Positions 43,756-54,425 of a DNA stretch of 64,000 bases are shown one piece after another (the stretch's first letter is position 1; each line of letters begins with the position of its first letter). The DNA comes from Palaemon carinicauda (Eukaryota > Arthropoda > Malacostraca > Decapoda > Palaemonidae). A model generated the notes under the pieces. That model made no database searches and had not been told where the DNA came from. It saw nothing but the letters and a program-made list of their open reading frames with translations. The stretch lies in NCBI RefSeq assembly GCF_036898095.1, contig NC_090768.1, positions 47,451,687 through 47,515,686 on the forward strand, read 5' to 3'. The position numbers and the translations under genes were made by a program.

Positions 43756-44055
43756 CTGGGTCGAACCTGTGGCGCCGGGCGAAAAGTCCTTCTTGTATAC
43801 CTTTTCTGATAAAATCCTTCCAATTATACCAGAGAAAGATAAAAGCATGGAATGCTGAGGTTACAACCCTCGCGCGAGCACCTTTTGGGTGTCGTGTATA
43901 AAGCAAAGGCGCGTGAAATCCACTATTCACAGGTTGTCTTCCATTTAGTTAATTCCTTCGCCAAAGGGATGGGCCGATACAGAGGCCCTAGACACATCCC
44001 CATCGCCGCACCACCCACGCCACGACGCGAGCGCCATCTGAACAACATCCTTCCT
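43756..44055 (+). repeat. Left terminal repeat of B
   Basis: It starts CTGGGTCGAACCTGTGGCGC and includes CCCTCGCGCGAGCACC and ACGCGAGCGCCATCTGAACA. The inverted partner is at 50343-50678. Confidence 0.92.
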
Positions 44056-45712
44056 TCTTTTTGGAATTCAAAGTGTTGAATGTTTTCGTTGTGCTCTCGG
44101 TCTTTTTTATCTATCGTGGATTTATTTTGTCATGTCCGAAGCTCCATCTTCACACATTCCAATGTTAAGTACCATAGTTTGTTTTGACAGTATTTTATTG
44201 TACCGGGCTTGTGTTTTATATCCAGTATAGTCTGTTTTTTATTCCCGTCTGGCCTTTCATGGCGGCCATTGTTTGTTCACTTGTTTGGGAATTCATCTTT
44301 ATCTGCCCGTTTAGTACTCTGTCACTTAGGTTCTTGGTTAAGTCCCTGGCCTTATGCCTTTAGAACCGTTATTATTTTTATTTTTATTTTTTTTTGTGTA
44401 TTTATGCTCATGGTACTTTTTGCAAGTAAGTCCAGTCTACGATCGAGATAGCGATTTAGCTTTGTTTTTGTTTAGTAACCGCCCGAGGCGTTCGTCACTC
44501 GACTCGGTTAAAGGAACAGTGCTATTTATTTTCAGTTTTAACGGATGCTATTCTTCGATCGTAGTGTTATATGGATGTACTTTTTTATTTTTTCATTTTA
44601 TACGTTTATAATAGTGTTTTGTGATTTTTAGTCCTGTTTTTGTGTCCAAGAGAGCGGGAGATTGGGGTCCCCGTTTTCTGTTCGCAGTCACGAGTTACCC
44701 CTTTCTCTCGTTTTCTTTCTTAGCTCCGGTGGGGGAGCGGATTTCCCGTTTTCCGTTTTGTGCGTTCAGCGGGTTCTCCCTCCCTCACCTCTCCCCCTCT
44801 GGGTGGATGATAACTTACGAGTTATTTATTTTTCGTGACTTTTCAATTGTTAGCGTTATTTTGGTCCGTGTTTCGTCCTCTCCCCGTTACGGCTCGGGAG
44901 TAGTTATGAACGTTTTCCACTCCGTCTTGAATTATACTCCGCCACGAGGGATTCTCAATAACTTTCGTTCTATTGTTATATTTATATTGTTTACTACATG
45001 GGACGGGCTTCATATTGTTTAGATAAGACCCTCCGGTGGCCCTTACTTCGGTCTCAGGCCACGGCCATATCCACAATAGCCTTTGTTATTACAACTGTGT
45101 TGTTATTCACAATAATTATTCAGGACCTTTCTTCTCCCTCCGGCCTCACCGGAGATCGTAAATACGCTTTACTATAATCTAAGCTTTAGTCTTTAGCTAC
45201 GACTTAGCTTTTTATCTTTCACAATTGAATTATTAGCCACAATTGAATTATTCAGGGCATCTCATTATCCTCCGGCGTCACCGGAGGTCGCCCAAACACT
45301 TAACACTTAAAGTTGCCTTAGCTAATTAGCTAAGGCTCCTTTATTCAGGACATTTCATTACGATCCGGCCTCACCGGAGCTCCGGCTTCACCGGAGGTCG
45401 CCCATACACTTCACACTTATATTTGCCTTGCCTTTAGCTAAGGCTGGTGTTTGTATTTATTTTAAGGGCATGTCACTGCTTCCCCGACCCTTGGAGGTCG
45501 GCGGATTACTTTAAGCTTATTATCCTTATGTCATTAACAGACATTGGGTGCATTACAAATATACAGACAATTGAATTTTAAAGTGCCAACAATGGTATGG
45601 GGCAGTATCAACTTAAAGTTAATAGTTAGTTGTTTGGTCAATGCAATATGGGTGCTTAGGTAATTCAGTGAGTGCCAGAACTCTAAAATAATAGGTTTTT
45701 ATCCCTTATCAG
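44056..45712 (+). other. Leader of B
   Basis: About 1.65 kb, T-rich, no supported gene. It includes AAGTACCATAGTTTGTTTTG (44165), shared with the leader copies at 20.1 and 26.5 kb. The last 170 bp before gag (45540-45712) are AT-rich, unlike A, and have no Cys/His exon. Confidence 0.65.
45120..45510 (+). repeat. CCGG-palindrome repeats in B leader
   Basis: Three to four diverged units of about 110-120 bp carry CTCCGGC.TCACCGGAG hairpins (near 45138, 45270 and 45375), each followed by a GGTCGCC-type stretch and ACACTT..CACTT. Preceding each unit is a TTCAGG(A/G)CAT-like motif. Confidence 0.75.
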
Positions 45713-47599
45713 AGTGGCGCTCCCTATCTCCTCGATGGGGATATGGCCTCCCGTCTCTTCCCAGGCTCGACTACTGCTGCAGTCTCTCCTGACCTTGCTG
45801 CCCCTTTAATTGAAGAAGTCAGGGCTACCATTTCCGTGGAGGACGAAACCCTCGTACCGATGGACATGGCTGGTCTGGATATAGACGTAGAACCCAGGGA
45901 CGAGCAGGTAAGTGGTGCCGAGTTGGTGGAAACCCTTTTCTCTCCTACTCCCTCTTCTACCTCTTCCTTTCTAGGTTTTGATAACTCTAAGGCTTCTCCT
46001 CGGGATCCCTCTGCCTCCGTACGACCCAAGGTGAAGCCACTTCGAACTTATAAGACTTCAGCTTTGCCAGTATCAACGTCACCGGTCCCCGGACCCTCGA
46101 CAGCTCCTGATATTCATATTGCTCCTCGTAAAACCACTACTCCTAAGAAGTCTAAGTCTACCAAATCCAAGAAAAAACCAACGGGTGACTTTCAGGTACC
46201 CTGGGCTGATCTCCTCCCCATCCAACTGATCAAAGGATTGGTCAGGGATCAAGTTCAACATCACTCTGGTGCAATAACAGAGATTAAGGATATGATGGCT
46301 ACTCTGATCCGCGCCGGAACTCAGTTCCCTCCCCCTTCTGCCCCAGACGCATCGAAGCTGCCGCCCTTCGATAAAAACAATCCTTGGCGGTTTGCTTTGC
46401 ATGCTCCATTCGTAGATGGCTCCCTAACTCTGGAGGGCATGGGCACCCGCCCTCTAGAGGACCTGGAGTGCTATCCCCCGGGCCTAGCATTCCCGTTCAA
46501 TGGTTTTGTACGATTAAAGGAACATGCATTGGTCCGTATGGACAAGGTACCGAAGGAAACGGTCATATTTCCAAAAGAGCAGGCCCAGGCTATCTGGGCC
46601 AGAACACTATCAGAGTGGGGGTGTATTAACTCCAAGCTCACCCCTCACAAGGGTTCCTACACTATTTTTACGACAGCGGCCTCCATCTCTTTGCCGCTCA
46701 TAGACAAAGTCACAGAGCTGACTATACAGGCCATCAAAGAAGGCTCTTCCATGCCGGCTCTCAAGGAGACGGACCCCACCTCTTTGCTTATTCCGGGTTC
46801 CTCGGCAGCCTGGGATGCTGCGGCCTCTACCTTCACGGTGGGGAAACTAGACCCGGACTGTGCCTCTACTCTTTTCTCTGAGAAGCTTCCCAGATTAATA
46901 GAGAGTCTTCTAAAATCTGAGTTCGAGACCCGTACTAGACTTGCTAGGTCCCTCCAATCCATCACCTCCATGGAGTCCCTTGCATCTCTTTACCCAGAGG
47001 AAACGCTGTTCAGAGTCGCCACAAAGAACCAGCTGCTATCCTACCAAATAGATCTCCATGACTTCTGGTCAGCACGGGTTAGTTGCAGGAAGTTCGTTCT
47101 GTCGGAGGCCACCATCAGGCATGAGCCGAACAGACTGATAGCTTCCTCCTGCTGGGGTAAGACCCTCTTCCCTCAGACCGAGGTGGATAAGGTTCTTCAG
47201 GACGCAGCGAGGGCAAACCAGAATTTGCAGGTAAGGTGGGGTCTCTCAGCCAAAAAGAGGTTCGAACCCCAGAGACACACATTCTTCAAGAAGAAGCTGA
47301 GGTTTAGTCCTTACAAAGCGGCCCGGGGTACCTCGTCCCCACAGCCTTCCGCGGCCTCGACTTCTCGACAACAGGCGCCTCCTCAGCAGGTAGTCTACCT
47401 CGCTGCTCCCCCTGGTACACAGCCCAACCCCTCTTGGATGCCCTCACCTGCATACAACCCTGCCTACGAACCCTCCGGTTCCTTTCGTGGATACCAAAGA
47501 GGGAGTTCCAGAGGTAGAGGACAGTTCCGCCAACGCGGCGGGCCCAGAGCAAGGGGTTCCCGTGGAGGGAGGGGCCCTAAGTTCACTCCCTCCCAATGA
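45713..47599 (+). CDS. Gag-like ORF1 of B (exon 1 missing)
   Basis: Open from 45713, with the first ATG at 45743 (618 codons). It aligns with exon 2 of A from about GAPYLLDGDMASRLFPGS onward. Blocks include DASKLPPFDKNNPWRFALHA, VPKETVIFPKEQAQAIWAR, GKLDPDCASTLFSEKLPRL and SSCWGKTLFPQTEVDKVL, and an RG-rich tail (RGSSRGRGQFRQRGGPRARG). TTTTATCCCTTATCAG immediately precedes 45713 and looks like a splice acceptor. No exon 1 with the Cys/His cluster was found upstream, so the N-terminus is lost or replaced. It overlaps the RT frame by 113 nt. Confidence 0.85.
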   Translation, partial: SGAPYLLDGDMASRLFPGSTTAAVSPDLAAPLIEEVRATISVEDETLVPMDMAGLDIDVEPRDEQVSGAELVETLFSPTPSSTSSFLGFDNSKASPRDPSASVRPKVKPLRTYKTSALPVSTSPVPGPSTAPDIHIAPRKTTTPKKSKSTKSKKKPTGDFQVPWADLLPIQLIKGLVRDQVQHHSGAITEIKDMMATLIRAGTQFPPPSAPDASKLPPFDKNNPWRFALHAPFVDGSLTLEGMGTRPLEDLECYPPGLAFPFNGFVRLKEHALVRMDKVPKETVIFPKEQAQAIWARTLSEWGCINSKLTPHKGSYTIFTTAASISLPLIDKVTELTIQAIKEGSSMPALKETDPTSLLIPGSSAAWDAAASTFTVGKLDPDCASTLFSEKLPRLIESLLKSEFETRTRLARSLQSITSMESLASLYPEETLFRVATKNQLLSYQIDLHDFWSARVSCRKFVLSEATIRHEPNRLIASSCWGKTLFPQTEVDKVLQDAARANQNLQVRWGLSAKKRFEPQRHTFFKKKLRFSPYKAARGTSSPQPSAASTSRQQAPPQQVVYLAAPPGTQPNPSWMPSPAYNPAYEPSGSFRGYQRGSSRGRGQFRQRGGPRARGSRGGRGPKFTPSQ

Positions 47600-49496
47600 T
47601 GTGATGCCGGTAGGAGGGAGACTTTATCACTTCCGGGATCATTGGACCTTCAGTCCATGGGCTCACAGCATAATATCAAGGGGCTTGGGTTGGAAATGGT
47701 CACAGGGATCCCCTCCTCCACCGGTGACCTTCTTCCAGAGACCCACTCCCATCCTGGAAGAGTACACTGCGGAGTTACTCAAGAAGAGAGCAATCAAGCG
47801 GGTTCGATCCCTGAAGTTCCAAGGCCGCCTGTTTACAGTCCCGAAGAAAGACTCGTCGGCGTTGAGGGTAGTTCTGGACTTGTCGAAGCTCAACTCTTAC
47901 ATCCTTTGCGACAAGTTCCGTATGCTGACTATCTATCAGGTACGGACCTTACTTCCCCGTGGGGCCGTCACCACCTCTATCGATCTTACCGACGCCTATT
48001 ATCATGTACCAGTAGCTCGAAACTTCTCTCCTTATCTAGGCTTCCGTCTCGGCAAGAGAGCCTTCGCATTCAAAGTCATGCCCTTCGGTCTCAGCATTGC
48101 CCCCAGGGTATTCACGAAACTGGGGGAGACGGTGCTCGAGCAACTCAGACACCAAGGGATACAAATCGTCGCCTATCTGGATGATTGGCTCATTTGGGCC
48201 CAGTCGCACCAGGAATGCAAAAGAGCTACGTCGAAGGTACTCCATTTTCTCGCCAAACTGGGCTTCCAAGTCAACCTCCGGAAGTCCCGCCTACAACCAT
48301 CAAGCCTCTTCGAATGGTTAGGCATCCGTTGGGACCTCTCAAAGCACAAGCTCTCCCTTCCTCCCAAGAAGGTGAGGGAGATAGCTTCCAAGGTCAGGAA
48401 CTTTCTCAAACACAAACAGGTGTCCAGAAGAGCTTTAGAACGAGTCCTCGGCCTACTCCAGTTTGCCTCACTGACCGCTCTCCTATTAAAAGCCAAACTC
48501 AAAGACATCAATCGAGTTTGGAGAAAGAGGGCGACAATACCTTTAAGAGACAAGACCTCGAAGATCCCCTCTGTCTTGAAAATGAGACTACAACCATGGT
48601 CCGATCGGAGGAACCTCTCCAAGTCGGTTCCTCTACAGTTCCCCTCTCCACAAGTGACAATTCATACCGACGCGTCTCTGAGTGGTTGGGGGGGTTACTC
48701 CCAACATCAGATGTATCAGGGCTCTTGGTCACCCGCCATGAGACAGTTCCATATCAATGTTCTCGAAGCCATGGCGGTGTTCTTGACCCTGAAGAGAATC
48801 TTACGTGGCATTAGGCAACAGATCCTATACTTCATTAAACAAGCCAATCCGGGATCATTTCCCCATGCTCATGATATCCGATCGATAGCTACCTCCATCA
48901 ACTATTTCCAGAATATGGACTTTGATAACCTTAAGAAGTACACGGGTTGGAAATCTCCTATGGCCACTGGAATCGGAGTGGTCCCTGGACATGCACTCCT
49001 TCCGGTGGATACTCAGGCTGGTTCCAGGTCTCCAGGTAGATCTATTCGCGACCCGACTCAATCACAAACTCCCGTGTTATGTGACACCGAACCTGGACCC
49101 TCAGGCTTATGCCATGGACGCATTAACCCTGGATTGGAACCATTGGCAGAAGATCTTCTTATTCCCTCCAGTGAATCTTCTACTGAAAGTCTTGCACAAA
49201 CTCCGCTCCTTCAACGGGGTAGTAGCTTTAGTGGCACCTCACTGGCCAAAGAGCAGTTGGTTTCCTCTCCTCCTCGAGTTGAAACTCCGTCCCTTCCGGA
49301 TCCCATTCCCCAAACTGACCCAGGTGGTCCAAACACGGACTGTGTCAGATTCCTCAAGGATAGCCAAAACCCTAACTTTGTGGATTTCATGAAGTTTGCG
49401 GCACGTAGGGACGCAAACATCGACCCAGATAATGTCCTCTTTATAGAATCAGACAAAAGGGACTCAACGATTCGCCAATATGATTCGGCGGTTTAG
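47487..49496 (+). pseudogene. RT-RNase H ORF2 of B with inserted recombinase fragment
   Basis: RT is intact: GGRLYHFRDHWTFSPWAHSI at the start, TTSIDLTDAYYHVPVARNF, and the catalytic IVAYLDDWLIW. The thumb follows, then RNase H with IHTDASLSGWGGYSQHQ and INVLEAMAVFLTLKRI. At about 48806 the frame switches to YR sequence (GIRQQILYFIKQANPGSFPH to TGWKSP, ending near 48958). RNase H tail sequence then resumes in a different frame at 48963 (PLESEWSLDMHSFRW, 48963-49330). About 215 bp of RNase H, with the last catalytic acidic residues, is gone. The frame then runs into the start of YR (from 49374). A separate ATG at 47606, just after the gag stop, could start RT. Confidence 0.9.
48806..48958 (+). 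other. Displaced YR C-terminal fragment inside RNase H of B
   Basis: It encodes the YR stretch with the His/Arg pair (HDIRSIATSINYF) and the TGW motif, stopping before the nucleophile Tyr. The YR gene of B itself ends right where this piece should start (50107). Confidence 0.88.
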
Positions 49497-50110
49497 AAAC
49501 TAGCGGATTTCTTAAGGACTTCAGACCATTCGGTTATGACTCCTAATTTAGCCATCTCCTTCTTTAGGTCCATTTTTGACAAAGGCCTAGCAGCTAGCAC
49601 TATAACCACCATTAAGTCAGCTCTGAGGAAAGTCTTCCTGGTTGGGTTTAACATTAACCTGGCGGAGTCTTATTTCTCATCTATTCCAAAAGCATGTGCT
49701 AGGCTTCGACCTTCGGTCCGTCCTCAAAAGGTCTCTTGATCTCTAAATGATGTCCTCAAACTGGCCTCCGACACGGACAACGAATCCTGCTCTTATATCA
49801 CTCTTCTTAGGAAGACTTTATTTCTAACAGCTTTGGCCTCGGGTTCCAGAATCTCAGAACTAGCAGCTCTCTTACGAAACTCAGAGAACATGGATTTCCT
49901 CCCTTCAGGTGAGGTACTTCTTTCACCAGACAGGGCGTTCCTAGCTAAGAACGAGGACCCCCAAAATAGGTGGTCCCCTTGGAAGATTATTCCTCTTCTC
50001 CAAGATACTTCTCTATGTCCGGTCACCACTCTCAGGGCCTTTTTAGCCAGGACTGCTACCCGATCGTCTGGCCCCTTGTTTATCAGAGAACAAGGAGGTA
50101 CCATTTCCAC
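49374..50110 (+). pseudogene. Tyrosine recombinase of B (two stops, C-terminus lost)
   Basis: It reads NFVDFMKFAARRDANIDPDN, KRDSTIRQYDSAV, then TAG at 49494, then ASTITTIKSALRKVFLVGFN, TGA at 49737, and then ASGSRISELAALLRNS with the first catalytic Arg. It stops matching at REQGGTIS (50107) and runs into terminal-repeat-like sequence (TTTTCGCCGGGCGCC). Register is kept across both stops. The catalytic His, second Arg and Tyr part is missing here; most of it sits at 48806-48958. Confidence 0.88.
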
Positions 50111-50197
50111 TTTTCGCCGGGCGCCATACGTGTTTGTGCTCTCCCCTTATTAAATTAGTAGTTATTGTTGGGCTTGGAAGGCATTCTCTGGTACATT

Positions 50198-50285
50198 TTC
50201 GCCCGGCGCCACAGGTTCGACCCAGAAAAGGGATTTTGACGAAGGAAAAATCTATTTCTGGGGAGGGACCTGTGGCGCCCGGCGA
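50198..50285 (+). repeat. Internal complementary region (ICR) of B
   Basis: Left-end complement (GGCGCCACAGGTTCGACCCAG) joined to right-end complement (AAAAGGGATTTTGACGAAGG). Confidence 0.9.
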
Positions 50286-50342
50286 AACCCTTCCCCTTAT
50301 TTTACACGCTCCCACCCTTTCCTTTCCAAGCCATCATGGTCA

Positions 50343-50678
50343 ATACAGAAGGATGTTGTTCAGATGGCGCTCGCGTCGTGGCGTGGGTGGTGCGGCGATG
50401 GGGATGTGTCTAGGGCCTCTGTATCGGCCCATCCCTTTGGCGAAGGAATTAACTAAATGGAAGACAACCTGTGAATAGTGGATTTCACGCGCCTTTGCTT
50501 TATACACGACACCCAAAAGGTGCTCGCGCGAGGGTTGTAACCTCAGCATTCCATGCTTTTATCTTTCTCTGGTATAATTGGAAGGATTTTATCAGAAAAG
50601 GTATACAAGAAGGACTTTTCGCCCGGCGCCACAGGTCCCTCCCCAGAAATAGATTTTTCCTTCGTCAAAATCCCTTTA
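50343..50678 (+). repeat. Right terminal repeat of B
   Basis: Inverted copy of the left terminal repeat with the terminal extension ending TCAAAATCCCTTT. Confidence 0.92.
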
Positions 50679-51034
50679 TTATTCCAATCATTGGTAACAC
50701 TAAAGTAAATGCCATGAATCTCAATTACCTGGGCTATGGTTGATCTGTACCTCTTAATAGGACGCACATACTTCTTAGAATATAACCTGCTACTTTCCAA
50801 TGGGGTCCATGCTTGATAAAATATGAGCATGAGGGTTGAGGTCTAAATTTCAGTTATGTCCTACGTGAGGTTGCTTCAACTTTGCCTATTTTAACAAACA
50901 CAAGAACCTCTGCCAAATAGGCTTACAATTTTTGGAAATAATGATGCCAAGCTCAGATTATTTATTTTATTAAAAGGGGGCATTGACCAGCCCAATGAAT
51001 CAAGCTCGACTTATAGAACTGACCCAATTAAATA
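50679..51034. other. Unassigned spacer
   Basis: About 350 bp, AT-rich, nothing recognised. Confidence 0.5.
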
Positions 51035-51544
51035 CATCATCATCATCTCCTCCTACCCCTATTGATGCAGAGGGCCTCGGTTAGATTCGCCAGTCGTCTC
51101 TTTCTCTTGAGCTTTTAATTCAGTACTTTTCCACTCATCTTCCACTTCATGCTTCATAGTTCTCAGCCATGTAAGCCTGGGTTTTCCAACTCTACTAGTG
51201 CCTTGTGGAGCTCAGCTGAACGTTTGGAGAACTAATCTCTCTTGAGAAGTGTGAAGAGCATGCCGAAACCATCTCCATCTACACCTCACCATGATCTCAT
51301 TCACATATGATACTCGAGAAATCTCAAAGTTTCATTTCTAATCCTGTACAGCCATTTAACTCCCAATACTCTTCTGAGGCTTTGTTCTCAAATCTACCAC
51401 AATTTATTTTCATATAGTAACAGATCTCACTAATTTGATATATAGTTTGATTTTTATATGTAATTTCAGGCGATTTGATTTCCAAATTCTACTTAACCTA
51501 GCCATTGTATGGTTTGCTTATTTCAATCTTTTAATAAACTACAA

Positions 51545-52263
51545 TTATAATGAACCTGTATTGGAGATCATATTTCCTGAATACTTAAATGATTCTACCT
51601 CATTAATCCTTTCTCCTTCCAATGATACTTTATCTTCTATTGCATATTCCATTCTTATAATCTCTGTCTTTCTTCTATCTATCTTGAGCCCAATCTCCTG
51701 TGATATTCTATGCATTCTGGTAAGCAAGCATTGCAAATCCTGTTGTGTTCTGCTGATAGAGAAAGCATCATTAGCATACTTTAGGTCAGCTAATTTTCTA
51801 TTACCAATCCAGTCCAATCCTTCTCCACCATCTCCAACTGTTCTACCAATTAAAAAATACATTAGGAGGATAAACATCATAGGCAAAGATTCATTCCCTT
51901 AGACTCTCCGCTGTTCACTTGAAATTCATTTGACAGGACTTCACTAACATTAACCTTGCACTTGCTATGCTCATGAACAGACTTTATCAAATTTACCAAT
52001 TTAAAAGGAATTCCATAAAAACACAGGACTCTCCACAAAATTGGCCAGTGCACACTATCAAAGGCTTTTTCATAGTCAACAAATGCCATTAAAAGTGGAT
52101 TTTCATAATCTACGTATTGCTGTACAACATGTCTTAAAATGAAAATTTGGTCAGTGCAACTACCTCTTCGAAATCCTGCTTGTTTATTGCTAAGCTTTTC
52201 ATCAATCTTTCTCTGCAATCTCGTTAGAATAAGCATTCTATATATTTTCATGAAAACTGACAA
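51545..52263 (-). pseudogene. RT domain of the 51-53.7 kb LINE
   Basis: Two overlapping frames cover the RT core, with a shift near 51880. The first holds the palm motif with FVDYEKAFDSVHW (first Asp). The second holds KYANDAF, where the second Asp pair is degraded to AND, followed by LKIDRRKTEII. Confidence 0.8.
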
Positions 52264-52694
52264 AAATGTGATGCCTCTGTAATTATTGTAATCAGTCAGG
52301 TCTCCTTTTTTGACATTTTCATCAACACTCCTAACTCCTATTCATCGGGTTTTGCCTCTTCATGCCACATTCTACGAAATCATCTTGTAAGTATTCTGGG
52401 GTTCACTTCATTTTCAGACAGTATCATCTCAGCAGTTATTCCATCGTAACCAGTGGGGCTTTCCATCTCCTGAGATTTTTAATGATAGCTTCAACTCCAA
52501 CAGACTGAATTTATTCATGGGCACATCAAGGTCTTCATCAGCTTCAGTTCAGGTATGGCAAGCAAATTATTCCCTTCGTATCTCCTATTCATGATCTTAC
52601 TAAATATTCTATTCAATGTTACCTTTCTTCACCCTCCATTGTTATAACAGACCCATCTCTCTTTTTCATGGGTATATGCTTCTTCTTTGCTCTC

Positions 52695-53240
52695 ATAGAG
52701 ATTGATTGATTGATTGATTTGAGGATTTCTAGCATCCTGGCATCTACGGTAATTGACACCGATATTGTTCATTGTAAATAAAAAAAAAAATAAAAGAATA
52801 TTCAATCAAAACCATAAAAGCAAAGATGTCATTTTAAAAGTTAAATATCTTTCAGAAGACCTGCTTCAGAAATAAAGCTAAAAATACCACTAGCATGGAA
52901 GGACACATCATGTCCCAGAATCTTGGCAAGGATGAACCTGCCATCCTAACCTCCAGCTTCAAACAGATATTTATTTCTTTCACTATTATACATATATATC
53001 GGGCATTTGGTCAACAAATGCCTCACTGTCAATGGTACCAATCAGTTGTCGCAAAATCTCATGTGTCATCCGAGTGTGATCAATGCAGAGACGACAAAGA
53101 GTAGTCTCCTACTTCTGGGCCAAACCGATTTCATTAATAATTCTATGAGCAATTCTTACGCCATAGTCACTCTCTGAATTCATAGCTTAGTCAGCCTCAT
53201 CTGCTTTCCTCTCTAAATATTCTGTATATTGATCTTACTA
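52695..53240 (-). mobile_element. LINE 3' tail inserted in another LINE
   Basis: A GATTGATTGATTGATT run at 52701 begins a segment (GAGGATTTCTAGCATCCTGG and so on) that interrupts the LINE RT/linker. In reverse this is a 3' tail with a TCAA-type terminal repeat. I recall similar tails in crustacean DNA. The right border is approximate. Confidence 0.55.
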
Positions 53241-53720
53241 TCTATACTAGAATACTTAGTATGCTCTACATTGTAATTTTCATTACTTCCTCGAAAACTC
53301 TCAACAACCAATTTCTGTCTTTGTCTCCTGTATAGTATCCCAACTATTATTTGATATCAATGGCTTTCTCCTTGTAACTGAATGTACCAAAACTTTACTA
53401 TCGATTGACTGATAGATATTCTTAATATCACACCATTCTTTATTATTTGTCTGTTCTTCATCTCTCAAAGTCTCTAATACTGCAAATTGATTCCTACATT
53501 CAATTAAAAATGTTTCTGTACTCATCTTCAAGAAGCTTGGTTGCATCACACCTAGGTATTCTATCTGCATTTCTGTTGGGTGCTTTCAGTTTTAATTTCA
53601 GTTTGGCAATCAGGAGATGGTGATCACTACCAATATCTGCACCCATATAGCTTCTTACATTTCTCAGAGTCCTCCTTCTCTCTTTATTAATGGCTGTGAA
53701 CTATTTGATTTGCATAATTG

Positions 53721-54214
53721 CCACATGGTGAAGTCCATGTGCTGGAAAAGAGTACTTCCAATTAAAAGATTGTTTATTGAACAGAAACTTATGAAATATT
53801 CTCCATTTAAATACAGGTCGAATCAATGTAATTTATTCTTCCAACTGTGTTCTTTTATTACTTGGGTTAGCGTATCTGACCACCAAGGGCATTAGCCAGA
53901 GATATAGATTTGTCATCTACTTGCGTGATGAAATTTACAGAGAAAACATCTGTTTCATTATGATCTTGTCAATAATTGAAGGAGGCACTTCACCCTTACA
54001 AAACTAAAATTTATTGCAGTAGTTCTAATTGTATTATAAGGTTCCATGAGTTTTTGAATAGTAAATACTGGTATTTTCTTCTTTTAATATAGAGAGGTTA
54101 TGATCATTCACCAATTATCTAACCTTGGAACCATTTATATTAACGCTAACACAATTAGTGTCCCAACGGTTGTGGGTATGCTGTTTTCAGATGATAAGGT
54201 ATTGGTAACAGACT
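53721..54214. other. Probable LINE 5' flank, unassigned
   Basis: It may still belong to the LINE endonuclease region in part (to about 53900), but no motif could be read. Confidence 0.35.
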
Positions 54215-54425
54215 TGGAGGATCATCATCTCCCCCTACGCCTATTGACGCCAAGGGCCACAGTTAGATTTCGCCAGTCATCTCTATCTTGAGATTATAAT
54301 TCAATACTTCTCCATTCATAATCTCCTACTTCGCACTTCATAGTCCTCAGCCATGTAGGCCTGGGTCTTCCAACTCCTCTAGTGCCTTGTGGAGCCCAGC
54401 TGAACGTTTGATGAACAAAACTCTC
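54215..54425 (-). mobile_element. Short 3' end copy of the 51-kb LINE
   Basis: It matches 51037-51250 closely (CATCATCTCC, TTAGATT.CGCCAGTC, CAGCCATGTAGGCCTGGGT, GCCTTGTGGAGC.CAGCTGAA). It starts at the same tail. Confidence 0.85.

Larger units (their letters stand above)
43753..50678 (+). mobile_element. DIRS-like YR retrotransposon B (rearranged)
   Basis: A 6.9-kb element of the same group as A, directly following it. It has a left terminal repeat (43756-44055), a leader, gag (45713-47599), RT-RNase H with a foreign 150-bp block, YR with two stops and a lost C-terminus, ICR (50198-50285) and a right terminal repeat (50343-50678). The termini carry CTGGGTCGAACCTGTGGCGC on the left and TTCGTCAAAATCCCTTT on the right. 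The terminal repeat and leader family is shared with the short copies at 18.4-20.6, 23.8-24.3 and 25.8-26.96 kb. Confidence 0.92.
51035..53720 (-). mobile_element. LINE (RTE-like organisation) with nested insertion
   Basis: On the minus strand: an endonuclease end near 53620-53720 (SDHHLL motif), an EN-RT linker (frame 53301-53570), RT, and a 3' end with a CATCATCATC tail complement at 51037. RT frames 51877-52263 and 51545-51886 show LQRKIDEKLSNKQAGFRRG, FVDYEKAFDSVHWPILWR, YGIPFKLVNLIKSV, VNSGESKG, and then LADLKYANDAFSI. The catalytic box, normally YADD, reads YAND here. Codons are disrupted by several shifts. Another LINE tail is inserted at 52695-53240. The clade is named from general layout only. 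Confidence 0.78.
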
